A stretch of DNA of 64,000 nt from Gibbula magus (Eukaryota; Mollusca; Gastropoda; Trochida; Trochidae): NCBI GenBank assembly GCA_936450465.1, contig OW388291.1, positions 39,892,873 through 39,956,872 of the forward strand. The letters are read 5' to 3'. This document shows positions 33,942 through 46,254 of the stretch, piece after piece. Position numbers and translations under genes: made by a program. Under the pieces are notes generated by a model. It had not been told where the DNA came from. It was given only the letters and a program-made list of their open reading frames with translations, and did not search any database. The first letter of the stretch is position 1. Each line of letters starts with the position of its first letter.

Positions 33942-35960
33942 ATGGCTAAAAGTAAAGTTGTGGTCTTTCGTGGTAAATTACGTTCATGTGAAAAGTTTTG
34001 GTTGAATGATTCTAAAATGGAAGTTGTTGGATACTATAAATATCTAGGTGTCCAGTTGTCTTCGTCAGGTTCTTGGTTTTTAACCCAGAAAACTTTGGCT
34101 CAACAGGCTTGGAAGGTAATGCAGATGTTAATATCGAGATTAGGTAAATTTTCCCTACTGCCCCGCTGCGTTGCTGAACATATCTTCGACACTAAAGTTA
34201 TGCCTATCCTTACGTACGGCTCTGAAGTCTGGGGATTTCATTCTTCGCCTGATATTGAAGGTGTACATGATAGGTTCTGTAAGTTGATGTTATCTCTTAA
34301 TAGAGGCACTCCTATGCTGTTGGCTCGTGGCATTTTACGTAGATCCAATGTCAAAGTCCTTTACACGTCAAGATAATACAATTTTGGTTAAGGATATTGT
34401 CGCAAACTGATAATCTAGCTTTGAAGCACTCGTATAATTTTCAATATCGAAGAGCTGAAACTGGGAAGTCTTGTTGGGCATTAAATGTAAAATTATTGTT
34501 ATTCAGTTATGGTTTTGGTGAAGTTTGGATGCAACAGGGTGTAGGTAATAGTGCTTTATTTATTTCCCAGTTCAAGGAAAGATGTCATGACATTACACAG
34601 CAAAGTTGGAATGCTGATTTAGAGGCTTTCTCAAAGGACTCTAAATAGTCAGTTTAGTTATTCAACTATTCTCGAAACTGTAACAGTTAAAGTCTATATA
34701 CAGTCAGACCTCGATAATCCGAACACTTCCGTTTTTCATCAAAAACGTTCGGATAGTGAAACGTTCGGACTGCTGAAATGAACCAAACAAGATGGAGTTA
34801 CTCCCCTTTGAATTTACATACAGAAGACAACGTATTTAGAATATCAAATGAGTTTTATTTCATACACATAACAACTGGGATAGATATATTAATAAAACAA
34901 TCATTGCACAAAATTCTAGACGTACATGTTAAAAACATTGAACTATCTCACTCAGGTTTGAAGAATTTGCCGATTACAGATTGCGTACTCAATGGCTTGA
35001 ACGACCCGCATAGTGATCAAAGTTTCTAAATTCTTCTCGTCACAAATATAAATATAAATAAACCTGTCTCGTCAATGTTGAAGATATCTTCTTGTTCATA
35101 ATCTTGTAAAACAGACTTTAGATCCACTCGACCACGAATTACAGCTGTCTTATCAGCGCTAGCTGCTTCTCCCTGGTAAACTTGTTTTGTCATAGCATGG
35201 CGAGATTTGAAGCGGAAAAGCCAACCGCGAGAATAGCCAAAATCATTAACTATCACACAAAATTATTATTACAATCACAAACTCCCGACCCACAAAGTGA
35301 GACATCTCAATTCATTACAATCACAAACTACTGACACGTACAACTCCCTTGTTAATCCACTGTCATTGATGTTTACCGATTCGATCAGTGTGGTGCTCGC
35401 TTGTCTAGGGGATTAGCCGAACGCTTTGATGAACCGTCGGATTAATGAAACAGAAATAGCTGTAATTAACTAATCCGTTACAGCTAATTTGCGTTCGGAT
35501 TCGGAAACGGAAGCAACGGATTAATGAATCCACATTTAATGAGTTTATATAGAGATTAGTTTGGTTACAGCTTGCTACCGTTCGGACACTGCGAGATTCG
35601 GATTATCGGAGGCCGGATTATCGCGAGTTGACTGTATCTAATTTCATCAAATTTTGTTGTTCAAATCATGATTTATTAATACAATCAGGAAGGAGGTATA
35701 ATATTCCTAGAGCTGAAAGAGTATGTCCTTTCTGTATTGTCCCAAACACTGAAACTGAGTATCACTTTTGTCTAATTTGTCCATTTTATGATGATATTAG
35801 AAGAAATTTCCTTCCAAAATGTTACTTAGAATCTCCAACTTTAGACAATATGCGAACATTATTTTTGTCGAAAGGTATAGCCTTGAGAAATCTGTGTAAA
35901 TTTATTTTCTTAGCAACCAAGAAAAGACAGTTATTCCTCAAGGATATTCCTGGTAGATAA
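33942..35960 (+). pseudogene. LINE ORF2 C-terminal half, split by a Tigger element
   Basis: It begins after the YxDD motif (MAKSKVVVFRGKL, GYYKYLGVQLSSSG, LAQQAWKVMQML, PILTYGSEVWGF, IEGVHDRFCKLML). After a frameshift near 34,375 it continues (QTDNLALKHSYNFQYRR) to VKVYI at 34,698. Across the transposon it resumes in the same frame with SNFIKFCCSNHDLLIQSGR, the Cys/His cluster CPFCIVPNTETEYHFCLICP and ends KKRQLFLKDIPGR. The family layout is clear; the clade (RTE- or I-like) is not. Confidence 0.8.
34701..35634 (-). mobile_element. Tigger (Tc1/mariner superfamily) element
   Basis: The left end is CAGTCAGACCTCGATAATCC; the right end is its imperfect inverse (GGATTATCGCGAGTTGACTG). TA is duplicated (34,699-34,700 and 35,635-35,636). 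A minus-strand frame (35,256-35,026) reads GWLFRFKSRHAMTKQVYQGE and QEDIFNIDETGLF, matching the CENP-B-like DNA-binding region and the first catalytic Asp of pogo/Tigger transposases. The rest of the transposase is missing, so it is an internally deleted, non-autonomous copy. Confidence 0.9.
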
Positions 35961-36127
35961 AAAGTAATGTTCTATATCTGCTTCCTGCTTACCATAAATT
36001 GATTCATTTATCATGTCTTAGCTACTACTACGCTCTCGGTTATGAGGCAAAATCTGTATCACATCTGTATCATGGGCCTGTGGCCCCTTTACGCAATAAA
36101 CACATACACACTATAGAATATTAAACT

Positions 36128-36419
36128 CGTGGTAATGTGATAACATTTTTATGCAACGAGTGAATAAATTTTGGTATCAGATCAGCGAAAGTGAAATTTG
36201 AAAGCCAAATGAGTTTAGCATCTTATTTATTACTCAACCTTACGTATATGACGACTTCAGACAGAATGAGTTTATCTAAACTATATTCAAATTTCCTAAA
36301 AGACGTTTCAGTCAAGTGCATCCCAATAATTTGCATTCTTACTTCAGACAGTCTATGCCTTGCCATTTTTCTTGGAACAGCTGAAGACATCGCTGCGGTG
36401 GGTTGTTTAATACCCTAAC
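36128..36419. other. About 290 bp present in unit A but not in unit B
   Basis: Unit B joins AAACTCATGG directly to TACACGTTGAATATAC (51,235). Here about 290 bp lie between the same words. No inverted ends are visible; a TA may be duplicated. Its origin is not recognised. Confidence 0.6.
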
Positions 36420-36878
36420 GCTACACGTTGAATATACTGTGTTCCATGAAATGTGTTGTAAGGATATGTAACGTGTGTAGATGTTGTGTTTGTGTGAGTA
36501 ATAAATGTTTGGAGTACAACATGAAATCCAATTCAATATCCTGAAAACCCTTAGATTAAATTTCTGATAATTGTTTGGCCTTCATGTCATCTATTTTCGG
36601 CCATTTGTCTCAACTTCACACATCGTTGTTTTGCTGAATGGTTACCAGTGTCTTCGAAATACAATAGCACGTTATAAACAGATACATTTACACTACAAAG
36701 TATTGTCCCCAAGCATGTTATAACAAGTTTGAAATATTGTAAATAAGCAAATGTAAATGAATCAAACTTTATTCAAGATTTGTCAATCATACACTAAATC
36801 ATAAAATCATCGCTCAAAAGAAAATAACTCAAATAGCAAAACGTCATACAAATACTGTTGAGCATTGCGAATGTTTTC
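36420..36878. other. 3' flank of sulfotransferase gene B
   Basis: Noncoding and collinear with 51,236-51,718. It probably contains the 3' untranslated region; AATAAA-like words on the minus strand are too common here to pick one. Confidence 0.4.
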
Positions 36879-39604
36879 TTAAAATGTGAAATTTATTCCT
36901 GTATCTTTGAATTCTCTTTTTATGACGTCATCAAAGGCCTCGTTCTGAGCTACAGTCAACCAGTTCTTCCAGTCTCCGATCTGACCTGAAGTTTAAAGTT
37001 TGTTGGTAATGAAACAACATACTTAACCATTGAGAATCTAAGGACCAACCAAGACTAACCAATTATCTCTATTAACTACGGCCTATAAGTGTACACACTC
37101 CCGTGTTTACCATCAAAGAAAGTCAGTCCCAGTAACTGGAAACAGTATCTAGTAAGAGCTTCATAACACCGTTTTTCCTGTTTTCCTGTTTACCAATGTA
37201 ATGGTAATAATGATAGGAAATGACATAGAACTAATAATATCTGTATAAAGATATATTAACGGGTGTTTCACTCGGTCCATGTCATAGAGTATTTTGAAAG
37301 ATTCCTGCTTACCTTTCCTATAAAATCCACGAAAATCTTCTTTGAAATGAAATTTCATTAATTGAGGAATTTCCTTTTTAGCTGTATTCTGGGCGTTCTT
37401 CAATTTCTCGAATCCACAAGCATCAACAATCTTCTCACAGAGTTCCGGACTTGTTGGTTTACACAGGAACTCTGACAGGTGCTTGAGTGTCTCCACCGGG
37501 CTCTTGTATATATATATGAAAAGAAATTTGCACAACATAAACTAAGAAGATAGTTCCGTCCCATTAGAATATTAACGTCCATTATTACATTAGACTTTGT
37601 TATTTGTATCGTATATTTCGGATTATGTCCGAGAATATATTTGGTCCAATATATACGTTTCTATATCATTTATACTGGCAGATCTGAAAATAATATCAAT
37701 TGGAATTCTCAATGCAAAGTCGCAAACACAAACACCATTATGCTACTCTCATCAGCCATAAACGCTTCTTATTTCCAGAAACATTAACTTTTGCTATCCA
37801 TTTCATATCGTTCTCGGTTCCAGACATACAAAATCTTAATTACCATTTCATAAGCTTCTCATTTCTTGAAAAATTAAATCTTGCTATCTTATTTCATATG
37901 CTTCCCACGTCCACACATTCGACATCTTATTAACCTGTTCATACACAGCTTACTTACAGATACACGAAATCTTACTGTCCACCTCTCCAACCCTCTTAGT
38001 TCCAGACACACTCACCGTTTTTAGGTCCTCATAGAAAATATTCAGTATGGGGAGATCCGGATTGCTTTCCTGAACTTGTCTCCAGTCCTTGATATAATTA
38101 GGGTAGGATCCTCTTGGAACTGCGCATGCAAATAAATTATCTTTATTCACATTTATCTGAATAGTAATAAAAAGGTGAACCATCGATATATTTAAGTCAT
38201 TTGATATTTACATTTGATACGTATCTTATTTATGAAATAAATAAAGAATACACAGCTGGTTTCACTTGTTATGATTGAAGGTGGTGCAACTTAATCAATG
38301 TATTGTACATGTATAATGCCTAACATACATGTATATAGTTCTACCTGAAATCATCTCAATTCCAACTGTCGTCCAATCAACAAGCTGTTGGTAGCTGTTT
38401 GTAAGACATTGGCGATCCTGTTCACATTAAGAATTAATCATTTCGTAACAATCTAAATCCACCCGCTTAGACATAAAGATCTAGACAAAAAGACATTCAA
38501 GAAATGCAAAATCAGAAGTACATTATTGTTTATTATTATTCGGAACCCAGCGGTATTGTATGGAGATACCGTCTACAGGTGATAACATTTATACACATTG
38601 TTTGATTCAAATGTATACCACTGCTTCTAGATGTAAGTTGCATGTTTAAGGAATCGAAATAATATGTATTCTATACATTACCTCTCCCCTGCATAAACAA
38701 TTCTGCAAATTCCCCATATGTTCCCTCAAAGCCCCTCGGAGGCCTGACAGCATTGAAATGATGGTACATGGAGACGCTGACATCCTTGGGGTTCCTCATC
38801 ACATGGATTATTTTTGTCTTCTTTTCAACAAGCTCGGAGGGAAGATGGCGGAAGTAGCTGTGACTATTCAGGACTCTTGGGGAGGGCATGTCGGCCGCCT
38901 TCTCATACTTGGGCATCCCAAGCATAGCGATTTCCTTCACATGTGGACTGTATTCAGTACTGCCGTTCATTATCATAGTTGCGATCTCCCACAACCAGTG
39001 TGTGCCTGTAAAAGTATAAGCAATATTTGTGAAAAAATGGCACCTCAAGAAAACATACTGAATCACAATACTAACATATAATGATCAATTGGCAGTGTGT
39101 GTTCATATGGACCATATATTCCCCTGAGTATATACAGCATGCAATCACTCGTGTCCAGATAGGACCGGCAGTACAACAGTCCATCTGTCCACCAGTACAC
39201 CAGTCTGTCAGTCCATCAGTCCGTCTGACCATCAGCATACAGTTAAGGTATTAAGATGCTATGACAGAGTGATAGTATACTGCGCTATTCTGTTTCCTTA
39301 TAGGAACAATACACGTTTAATACATTTACCATGCTAGATGTTTTATCAGGATATCATACTCGTTCCCTCTCATATCAAGGTAATGTCCCCGTAATATGAA
39401 GAAGTACATCAATACTGACCACACTTGGGGTAGGCTGCAATGAGAATATCATCGTCCCTAAGCTGGAAGTCCTGAACACGTTTATTCTCGATCTCGTACT
39501 GCTCCAGAGTCTTCCCCTCCTCGTACGGCTTGAGCACACCGTCCACCAGAAACATCCTCCACCCATGTCCCGCCCCGTTCCGGTAGTCAAGAATATCTTC
39601 AGGT
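36879..39604 (-). CDS. Cytosolic sulfotransferase, gene B (first exon not found)
   Basis: Six minus-strand exons: 39,604-39,420; 39,005-38,677; 38,417-38,345; 38,119-38,016; 37,502-37,313; 36,985-36,879 (stop TAA). They join in phase into 328 residues. Visible motifs are the PAPS 5'-phosphosulfate loop YPKCGTHW (58-65), catalytic His in RVLNSH (110; the usual Lys two residues before it is Asn), the 3'-phosphate site VMRNPKDVSVS (Arg132, Ser140), IFYEDLKT, RKGQIGDWKNW and the dimer motif KNWLTVAQNE. Exon 2 has two GT donors: GTAATG would break the frame, and GTATAG four bases later keeps it, so I used the latter. The enzyme moves sulfate from PAPS to a hydroxyl or amine acceptor in the cytosol. 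The N-terminal exon and start codon were not found. About a dozen residues differ from gene C. Confidence 0.9.
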
Positions 39605-40498
39605 CTGAATAGAATAAGTACGTTTATAAACAGCGGGAAATAGTATGTGTAGGTCGAAGATCTGTCAATCCATAAAATCCACTACCTGTGTCGGTCCTCT
39701 CTGGACCATCAGAGAATGTGGGATAGAGTTAGGTTCTTCGCAAACAAAGATACCAAATCAGACAGGGTAATCTTGAAGGTTATAAAACAGGTCAAGCAGC
39801 GTTATGGTTGTTAAGTTGTTAACTCCATCGTTCTGTCTGAAGTAAATAGCCATAAATCTCTACAACATCCAATTTAAAAAAAATTATACTCATGGTCATA
39901 AAGCAATACAGCCATCGGTTCTTAAGGTCAGCAGTCTTTTGCATGATTTATACTATATTTATATTATAGTTAAATTACCATGGTTCACAAATTGTTATTT
40001 AAAGGCACACACATCTCCATAAATCGAAATCAAGGCTCTCTCTGTGGAAAGTCTAAAATTTATCATTGGCTCCCAACTGACTGGCTGACAAACGTCAATG
40101 GGTTTGGAACAAACACCATAATAGGCGATCATCTCTAGCGTTTGTTAGATAAGAACGTCCAGGAATGTGTTTAAGAGTCACATTAAGATTGTTTCTGTGT
40201 ACTTTTTTAATAGTCCACCATACACTGCTTTTGTAATGACCAGCTGCATACAGCACACGGATAGTGGCAGGAATAGTCCACCATACACTGATTTCCATCA
40301 ATATTTTATTTGAATACAATACTTTCAACAAATGATATTGGATAGTGTAACATTTGTGAACAATCCAACTTTTACGCTATGGCAATTTATTCCAATGAAA
40401 CACGTTCTTTGTGTGTTTGACCTCAATTAAAAGTCATTAGATTATGATAAAACTGCTAATAGCAATCAGAATCAGAAACAGCTGTTATATTTTCATAT
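39605..40498. other. Unit B flank upstream of sulfotransferase gene B
   Basis: It includes the partly deleted exon remnant near 39,775-39,810 and two copies of a 62-63-bp repeat (CACCATACAC at 40,217 and 40,279). Just upstream of the first exon is ATGGTCCAGAG..GACACAG followed by GTAGTG (39,710-39,692, minus strand), which could be a 5' exon end. Its phase does not fit the next exon. Confidence 0.45.
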
Positions 40499-42960
40499 AA
40501 ATATACAGCGGGTAAAATTACGACAAACATTCTGGCATTGTACAGGCCTCCGTCTTCAGGGAAAATAAATTTATTTTTTTATCAGTTCTATGATGAATTC
40601 TCAACCTGCTTTTAAACAAAATGTATAACACGATCTAGAATAGTTGTTCTCGGAGATTTCAACATTGACTTTGGCAATACAACTTGTGCACAAACTGTGA
40701 GAATGTCTAAACAATTCAAAAGGCTAGGATGTATCCGAGTAGTATCTTCGCCCACACACAATCGTGGTAATTGTTTGGACTGGGTAGTTTCTTTTGGTGA
40801 CCCGTGTTCTGTCCTAAATTTTTGTGTCAAAGACATTTCGTTTTCTCATTCGACCTTGATATCGACAATCCTCAACTCCCGAAGAAGTTATTTGACTGTA
40901 GGAATCTAAAAAATATGGATTGTGATGCTTTTAGATGTGATTTGTTAAACTCTAATCTATTACAGAATCCACCGTCTGATATCAATAAACTCGTTGATAG
41001 ATACAACTCTGTTCTCACCGAACTCTTAAACAAGTATGCTGCACTCAGATCTAAGCGAGTCACAGACCGTCCTGTTACACCATGGACTGTAACACCTGAA
41101 GTTATTTCAGCAAAGCGTCGTCGTGCTGAGAGAGCTAGGAGGCGTTCTCATCTTAAGGTCCATAGGCAAATGTACTGTGTGGCGAGGAATAACGAAACGT
41201 CTCTGATCAGACAAGCCAAGCAGATGTCACTGAACTCTCAGATCCAGGATTCAATGTCAGATACAAGATCGCTGTACAGACTCACGTCTCGACTTTTTGG
41301 CAAGACCTTCAATTCACCTCTGCCCAATACTGACTCTCAAGACCATTTCCTGAAATTCTTCTCAGAGAAGATCGCAAAGATTCGAGCTGGAATGATGTCT
41401 TCAGAAACTTCCTGTGTATCTGAGGCTAGCATGGATACAACTTCCGGTGATAAAGACTCAGAGAAACTGGCAAGTTTCAGCGAATTCTCCTGCGATGAAG
41501 CGTTGAAGCTTATTCGTAAGTCCAAACCTACTTCCTGTGACTTGGATCCTGTGCCCACACACATATTATCCTTGAAAACATTGATCTACTACTTCTTATT
41601 CTAACAAAGATCATCAATACAAGTGTGGAATATGGAGTAGTACCGTCTTCCTTTAAGTCAGCACTTGTGAGGCCACTCCTGAAAAAGTCCAACTTAGACC
41701 CAGATCTACTGAGCAACTATAGGCCCGTATCCAGCCTCAGCTATGTCTCCAAGTTAGTTGAGCGTGCTGTGTGCACATGACTCACTGAACATCTCGAAAA
41801 ACTTCATCTTTATTATCACCTCCAGTCTGCCTACCGTAGCTACCACAGCACGGAAACTGATTTGCTCAAAGTGATCAGCGACATTTGGCCTGGTATTGAT
41901 ATAAAGAAAGCTGCAGCCCTAGTACTCCTTGATCTCAGCAGTGCGTTTGACACCATCGATCATCTCAAACTTCTGGAACGTCTGAGAATGGAATTTCTGA
42001 TTGATGGAAAAGCCTTAGAATGGATAACATCGTACCTGACTGACAGAAGTCAATGTGTAGTGAGTGACAGCATCTCATCTGACCCATCAAACCTAACAGG
42101 TGGTGTTCCACAAGGATCCGTGATAGGACCGGTGCTTTTCACCTTATACATGAAGGATATTGGTAGTGTCGTCGACGAACATGACGCAAACGACTCCCAA
42201 GTCTACAGATTCATTGAGCCGACGCCACATCTAGCACCCGGAGCTTTAAGTCAGTTAAGCACATGTTGTGATGACTTCAAGGCAAGATGGTCCATAATCA
42301 AACTGAAGCTAAATAGTGACAAGACGGAGTGCATTCTCCTTGGGCCACAGAAAAGGAGAGCTCAAGTGCTGTATCAGTTTCAGTTTGACAATACGAGCAT
42401 TCCTATTGCAAACAATGTGAAAGACCTCAGTGTGATAATCGACTCATGTGTGTCATTGGATGATCACGTTTACCATCTAGTCCAGAGCTGCTTTGCTCAG
42501 CTGCGCACCATTGGACACATACGTATCACACAACCGCCTCAGCCACCACACTCGTTCTGGCTCTTGTAATGAGTAGAATCGACTATTGTAACTCCCTACT
42601 TGCTGGTGCCACTAAGACTCAGATAGCGAAACTATAGCATATACAGAATGCTGCCGTAAAGCTGAGCATGCCCTGTCACTGCTTCATTCTCTTCACCAGT
42701 TTCCTATTCACTATAGGATTCAATTCAAGCTTCTTTGTATAATTTTCAGTTGTCTGACTGGAACTGCTCCCTCATACCTTGCCCAGTCCCTGTCCACTGT
42801 CCACCTCGTGCTCTCCGCTCCCAGGACAAGCCATCTACCCCAATATCTTCGGGACTGTACTGAACTTTCTAGTTTTAAATCCTCCCTGAAGACACACTTC
42901 TTCAGATTAGCATTTGACAGCTAGCTTCTGTCGTGGATCTCACTCTCTCTCTTTAAACAA
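40499..42960 (+). mobile_element. CR1-like LINE, copy B (dead)
   Basis: The most complete of the three copies. Endonuclease C-terminus (YRPPSS region, GDFNID), linker (PWTVTPEVISAKRRRAERAR, KSKPTSCDLDPVPTHIL), reverse transcriptase ([80 protein letters not shown]), then SRIDYCNSLLAG and, in other frames, FKSSLKTHFFRLAFDS. An in-frame loss of six codons removes the Tyr and first Asp of the YADD catalytic motif (DEHDANDSQ near 42,178-42,200). Together with stops near 41,603 and 41,780 this makes it inactive. Confidence 0.85.
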
Positions 42961-42989
42961 TGGAAAATAGCGCGTTATAAGCATGCTAT

Positions 42990-44265
42990 TATTAGGTCTT
43001 CAAGACATAGTATTCAAGACATAGTCTGGAAGACGTATTGTTTTTATGCGAATCCTTATTATTATGATTTCCGGAAATTTTGTTCGCCGATTCCTGAAAA
43101 ATTGGCTGAAGCGATTTCCTTGAAACTTTCAGGTACTGAAGAATTCAATAAAATCTGGAAATATGTCGAAGCGGAATTTTGAATTTTGCCCTCATTAAAG
43201 GTCCAGTTCGATTCTAAATTTCGACCTGTCAAAGTTGGGCGATTGGTTACAATGGACCTACTTCAAGGGGACATTACTCCAACTTCCCGATCTCACAATT
43301 GCATGAAATTTACAGGGCTGCTAGATCAATATAGTGTCTTAAGATATCAATAATAAAATCGCTCCCGAACAGTCATTTCCGGTCACAATTAAGGCTGAAA
43401 AATGACAGGAAATCACAATTTCGAATTTTAACATGGGGAACATTTTCAAAATTGACATAGCGACTTAAAACTTTTTTTAAAGGATGGACAATAACAATGC
43501 AAGCAAAAAAGTCAATCATGACGAATTCGTAGGGCACGTGGTTTTGGCGCCATTATTATTTAAAATTAAATTTATGATCTTTTGAGGTTTTCTCAGTACA
43601 TTATAAGATGTTACGAATGGAAGTTTTGACAGAACAATGTTTGTGACATTCCTCGATCAAACATGGAGTTGAAGTCACTAAAGTGCTGAATCCTTATTGA
43701 GATTGGCATGTTTTATTATTTCAAAATACTTTGACCATCTTTTTAGCAAAAAAGACTGAAGCAAATGCAACCAAATTTTGCAGCCCCGTAGACCATGCCC
43801 TGGAATCGCACGAACAAGCTTTCGGGCCCAATCGGCCAAGTCATTAAAGGTCCAGTTCGAATCGATTTTTAACATGGGAATTTTTTTCAAAATGCACTTA
43901 CAGACTTGCAACTTTTTTTAAAAGATGCGCATTGACAATGCGAGCAGAAGGTTAATCATGACGATTTCAATGGTCACGTTGTTTCGTCGCCATTTTGATT
44001 TTAGACACTTTTCAACATTTCCCGATCTCCTCTGAAGATACCAGCATTAGAAAGCTCATATTTTCACATAACGAGCTGAAGCATTGCACACAAAAATGAC
44101 CTCACAAAATTCGCAAATTCGCTGTACTTTTTGCACAGTGCGTATTCTGGTGATTTTTCCAAAAATGCAAACTTCGAGGGGACATAATTCAAAAACCTAC
44201 CAATCGAATGTGGTGATTATGTGGAAACGATTATGTTGAAATAGATTGTCAATGCTGCTAATTTA
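42990..44265. repeat. Fragments of the AGGTCTTCAAGAC repeat family
   Basis: A left end (AGGTCTTCAAGAC) is at 42,998. The stretch from 43,673 (AAAGTGCTGAATCCTTATTG) to about 44,070 matches 59,149-59,546 in unit C. Parts are inverted relative to 5,990-6,270. No gene recognised. Confidence 0.55.
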
Positions 44266-44549
44266 TTGAATTATTTTAGGATTACTAGTGAATCTGCAAA
44301 TTAGTTACTTGACAAATACTGACACTCGTCGTCGCTATTCGTGTTTTTTTAATTCATTAAGCTCAGAGCTTCTGTATATTGAGTTGTTGGTTTTTAAGAG
44401 CTGGATTTATGAGAACACTTTCATCACGAACAGACATGAATTCTATCAGTGGAAATTTGAAGCTAAATAAGATAAATAAATGAGTAATTCAATATTGTCT
44501 ATCAATTGTTTATCTCCATGTGTGCATTATCCTTTCCCCGCTGATCGTA
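44266..44549. other. Sequence shared with unit C, no gene recognised
   Basis: 44,266-44,340 matches 61,626-61,700. An open frame of 60 codons on the plus strand (44,288-44,470) has no recognised family. Confidence 0.35.
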
Positions 44550-45200
44550 TCCAAATGAACTACCTAGAAAAAAGAAATACATTCATACGTAGAGTCATAT
44601 ATACAGGCTTTGTATGAACCAAACAGTTGGAAACATTAATCTCTTTTAATATAACTTTAAAAACCAAGCTTTTAATACGTTTTATCAAGATTGGCTGTTC
44701 ATCCTTTACGATAGATCAAGATAAGATAGTTAAAAGACATTTAAAAGTTGACTTCAGTCACTAAAATATGTATCTATTTTATATTCTAATGATGTAAGAA
44801 AAAAATTAATCAGACTTAGACTTGGTTTATTAGATTTAATGATAAATGAAGGCAGAAAAATGAACATCGTAAAGAGCAAAAGAATGTGTCCATTATGTAA
44901 ATCAGCAATTGAAAACGAAACTCATTTTATGCTTGTTTGTCTATTTTGTTCTGTTTACAGTCAAGCCGCGATAATCCGGCCACCGATAATCCGAATCTCG
45001 CAGTTTCCAAACGGTAGGAAGATGTAACCAAACTAACCTATTTAGTAGTCCTCAGTACTCAGTAATCCGAACATTTCACTATCCGAACGTTTTTTATGAA
45101 AAACGGGAGCGTTCGGATTATCGAGGCCTGACTGTACATTCCTTATTTCTATTTGTCAAACTGCCTGATCTCGCTTGTATATCATTAATGTCTACTCAAA
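44550..45200 (+). pseudogene. LINE ORF2 C-terminal remnant, unit B copy, split by a Tigger MITE
   Basis: Plus-strand SNDVRKKLIRLRLGLLDL, INEGRKMNIVKSKRMCPLC and ENETHFMLVCLFCSVY form the R.RLG...GR...CPLC...E.HF.L.C signature near the end of LINE ORF2. The frame is then cut by a 177-bp Tigger MITE. The unit C copy (63,120-63,400) continues VYRGNYIPYS without that MITE. Confidence 0.7.
44958..45134. mobile_element. 177-bp Tigger-type MITE
   Basis: The ends CAGTCAAGCCGCGATAATCC and GGATTATCGAGGCCTGACTG are near-inverse and match the Tigger element at 34,701-35,634. TA lies on both sides. Only end sequences remain. Confidence 0.85.
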
Positions 45201-45824
45201 AAATAGAATATTATTCTTAACTTGTCAATGTTTATCAACCTTACAGCTGCGTACCGAAAGTTTGTTCACCTACATATGTATTTTAGTGCAAAAATCACGT
45301 AAATTGACATTCATTGTAACGTCAATAAAATTACACCACATGCAATGACAATGAATCATAATATACATCCATGAGTAAAATCTTTCTCAGACGTATACTG
45401 TGATCGTCACGTCATGTGTGCATGTGTATGATATTTTGCTTAAAGAAATGGACAGAAGGGGGTCAAAGTTTAAAAATTCAAATAAAAGTTTTGATATTGA
45501 GAAAATGAGAAAAAGATCATCCCAAATACATTGCATGAATACAAGGCGAAATATATTATGTATATTAGACCCAATTGATAATTTACTGAATATTTCACAG
45601 AAAAAACTGTAGTTTTGAAAAGATTGATCCCCTGTTACTTCAAAGAGCTGCCAAAACTGTAACTGTTTTCTATGAAATATCAAATCAGATTATGTTATGG
45701 GCAGTTATGAGACTGAGAACTAAGCTAATAAAAAAACTCTTCCTGAAAGGTAACACCCATTTCTAGAATTGCCTGTCAGCCCATGCTAAGATTGAGTACA
45801 GGGTTCTGTGGGATACACATGTAC
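45201..45824. other. Noncoding stretch shared with unit C
   Basis: 45,220-45,480 matches 63,345-63,610. No feature recognised. Confidence 0.4.
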
Positions 45825-45934
45825 TGTGCACAATAGCCGTGCCTGTTGCACTTCACTGCAACCAGATGCACGATGCAGTAAATTTGTAAGATAAGTGACA
45901 TATACAGAGGGTGTGTGCAACTGATATGTGATCG

Positions 45935-46060
45935 TTTCATATTGCGATCCTTATACCTACTATTGCACAATAATGTTTCATATTGCGACCCTCATACCTA
46001 CTATTGCACAATAATGTTTCATATTGCGATCCTTATACCTACTATTGCACAATAATGTTT
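45935..46060. repeat. 41-bp tandem repeat, three copies
   Basis: TTTCATATTGCGA begins at 45,935, 45,976 and 46,017. The matching place in unit A (about 3,845-3,890) has one copy, so this expanded after the units separated. Confidence 0.9.
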
Positions 46061-46254
46061 CATATTATAAAAAAAATCGGGTCACGTGTTTTCCTGTCGA
46101 TTAAATTGGTTCATGTCATGTAAAACGCTTTAACTCTTTAAAATGAACAAGTTTATTTCATTTGAGTCTGATTGCCTACTTTTTGACTCTTAAGATATAT
46201 TATTATATGTTATATTGTTCGAAAATTTGGGGAGCACATTATTTCCAAATCATA

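Larger units (their letters stand above)
33929..36111 (+). mobile_element. 5'-truncated LINE with 7-bp target duplication
   Basis: TATAGAA is duplicated on both sides (33,922-33,928 and 36,112-36,118), and unit B has the single site at about 51,220. The 3' end is ...GCAATAAACACATACACAC, with AATAAA. Without the Tigger element inside it the LINE is about 1.25 kb, all from the 3' half of ORF2 plus the 3' UTR. It arose after units A and B separated. Confidence 0.9.

Noticed and set aside
39692..39710. Candidate first exon of sulfotransferase gene B ending in CACAG before GTAGTG
   Set aside because: Its ATG frame does not join the next exon in phase (an immediate stop results), so I did not add it to the gene. 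It may be a noncoding 5' exon.
43850..43870. GTTCGAATC, as in a tRNA T-loop
   Set aside because: No acceptor stem, anticodon arm or A-box at the right distance; it is part of a dispersed repeat.
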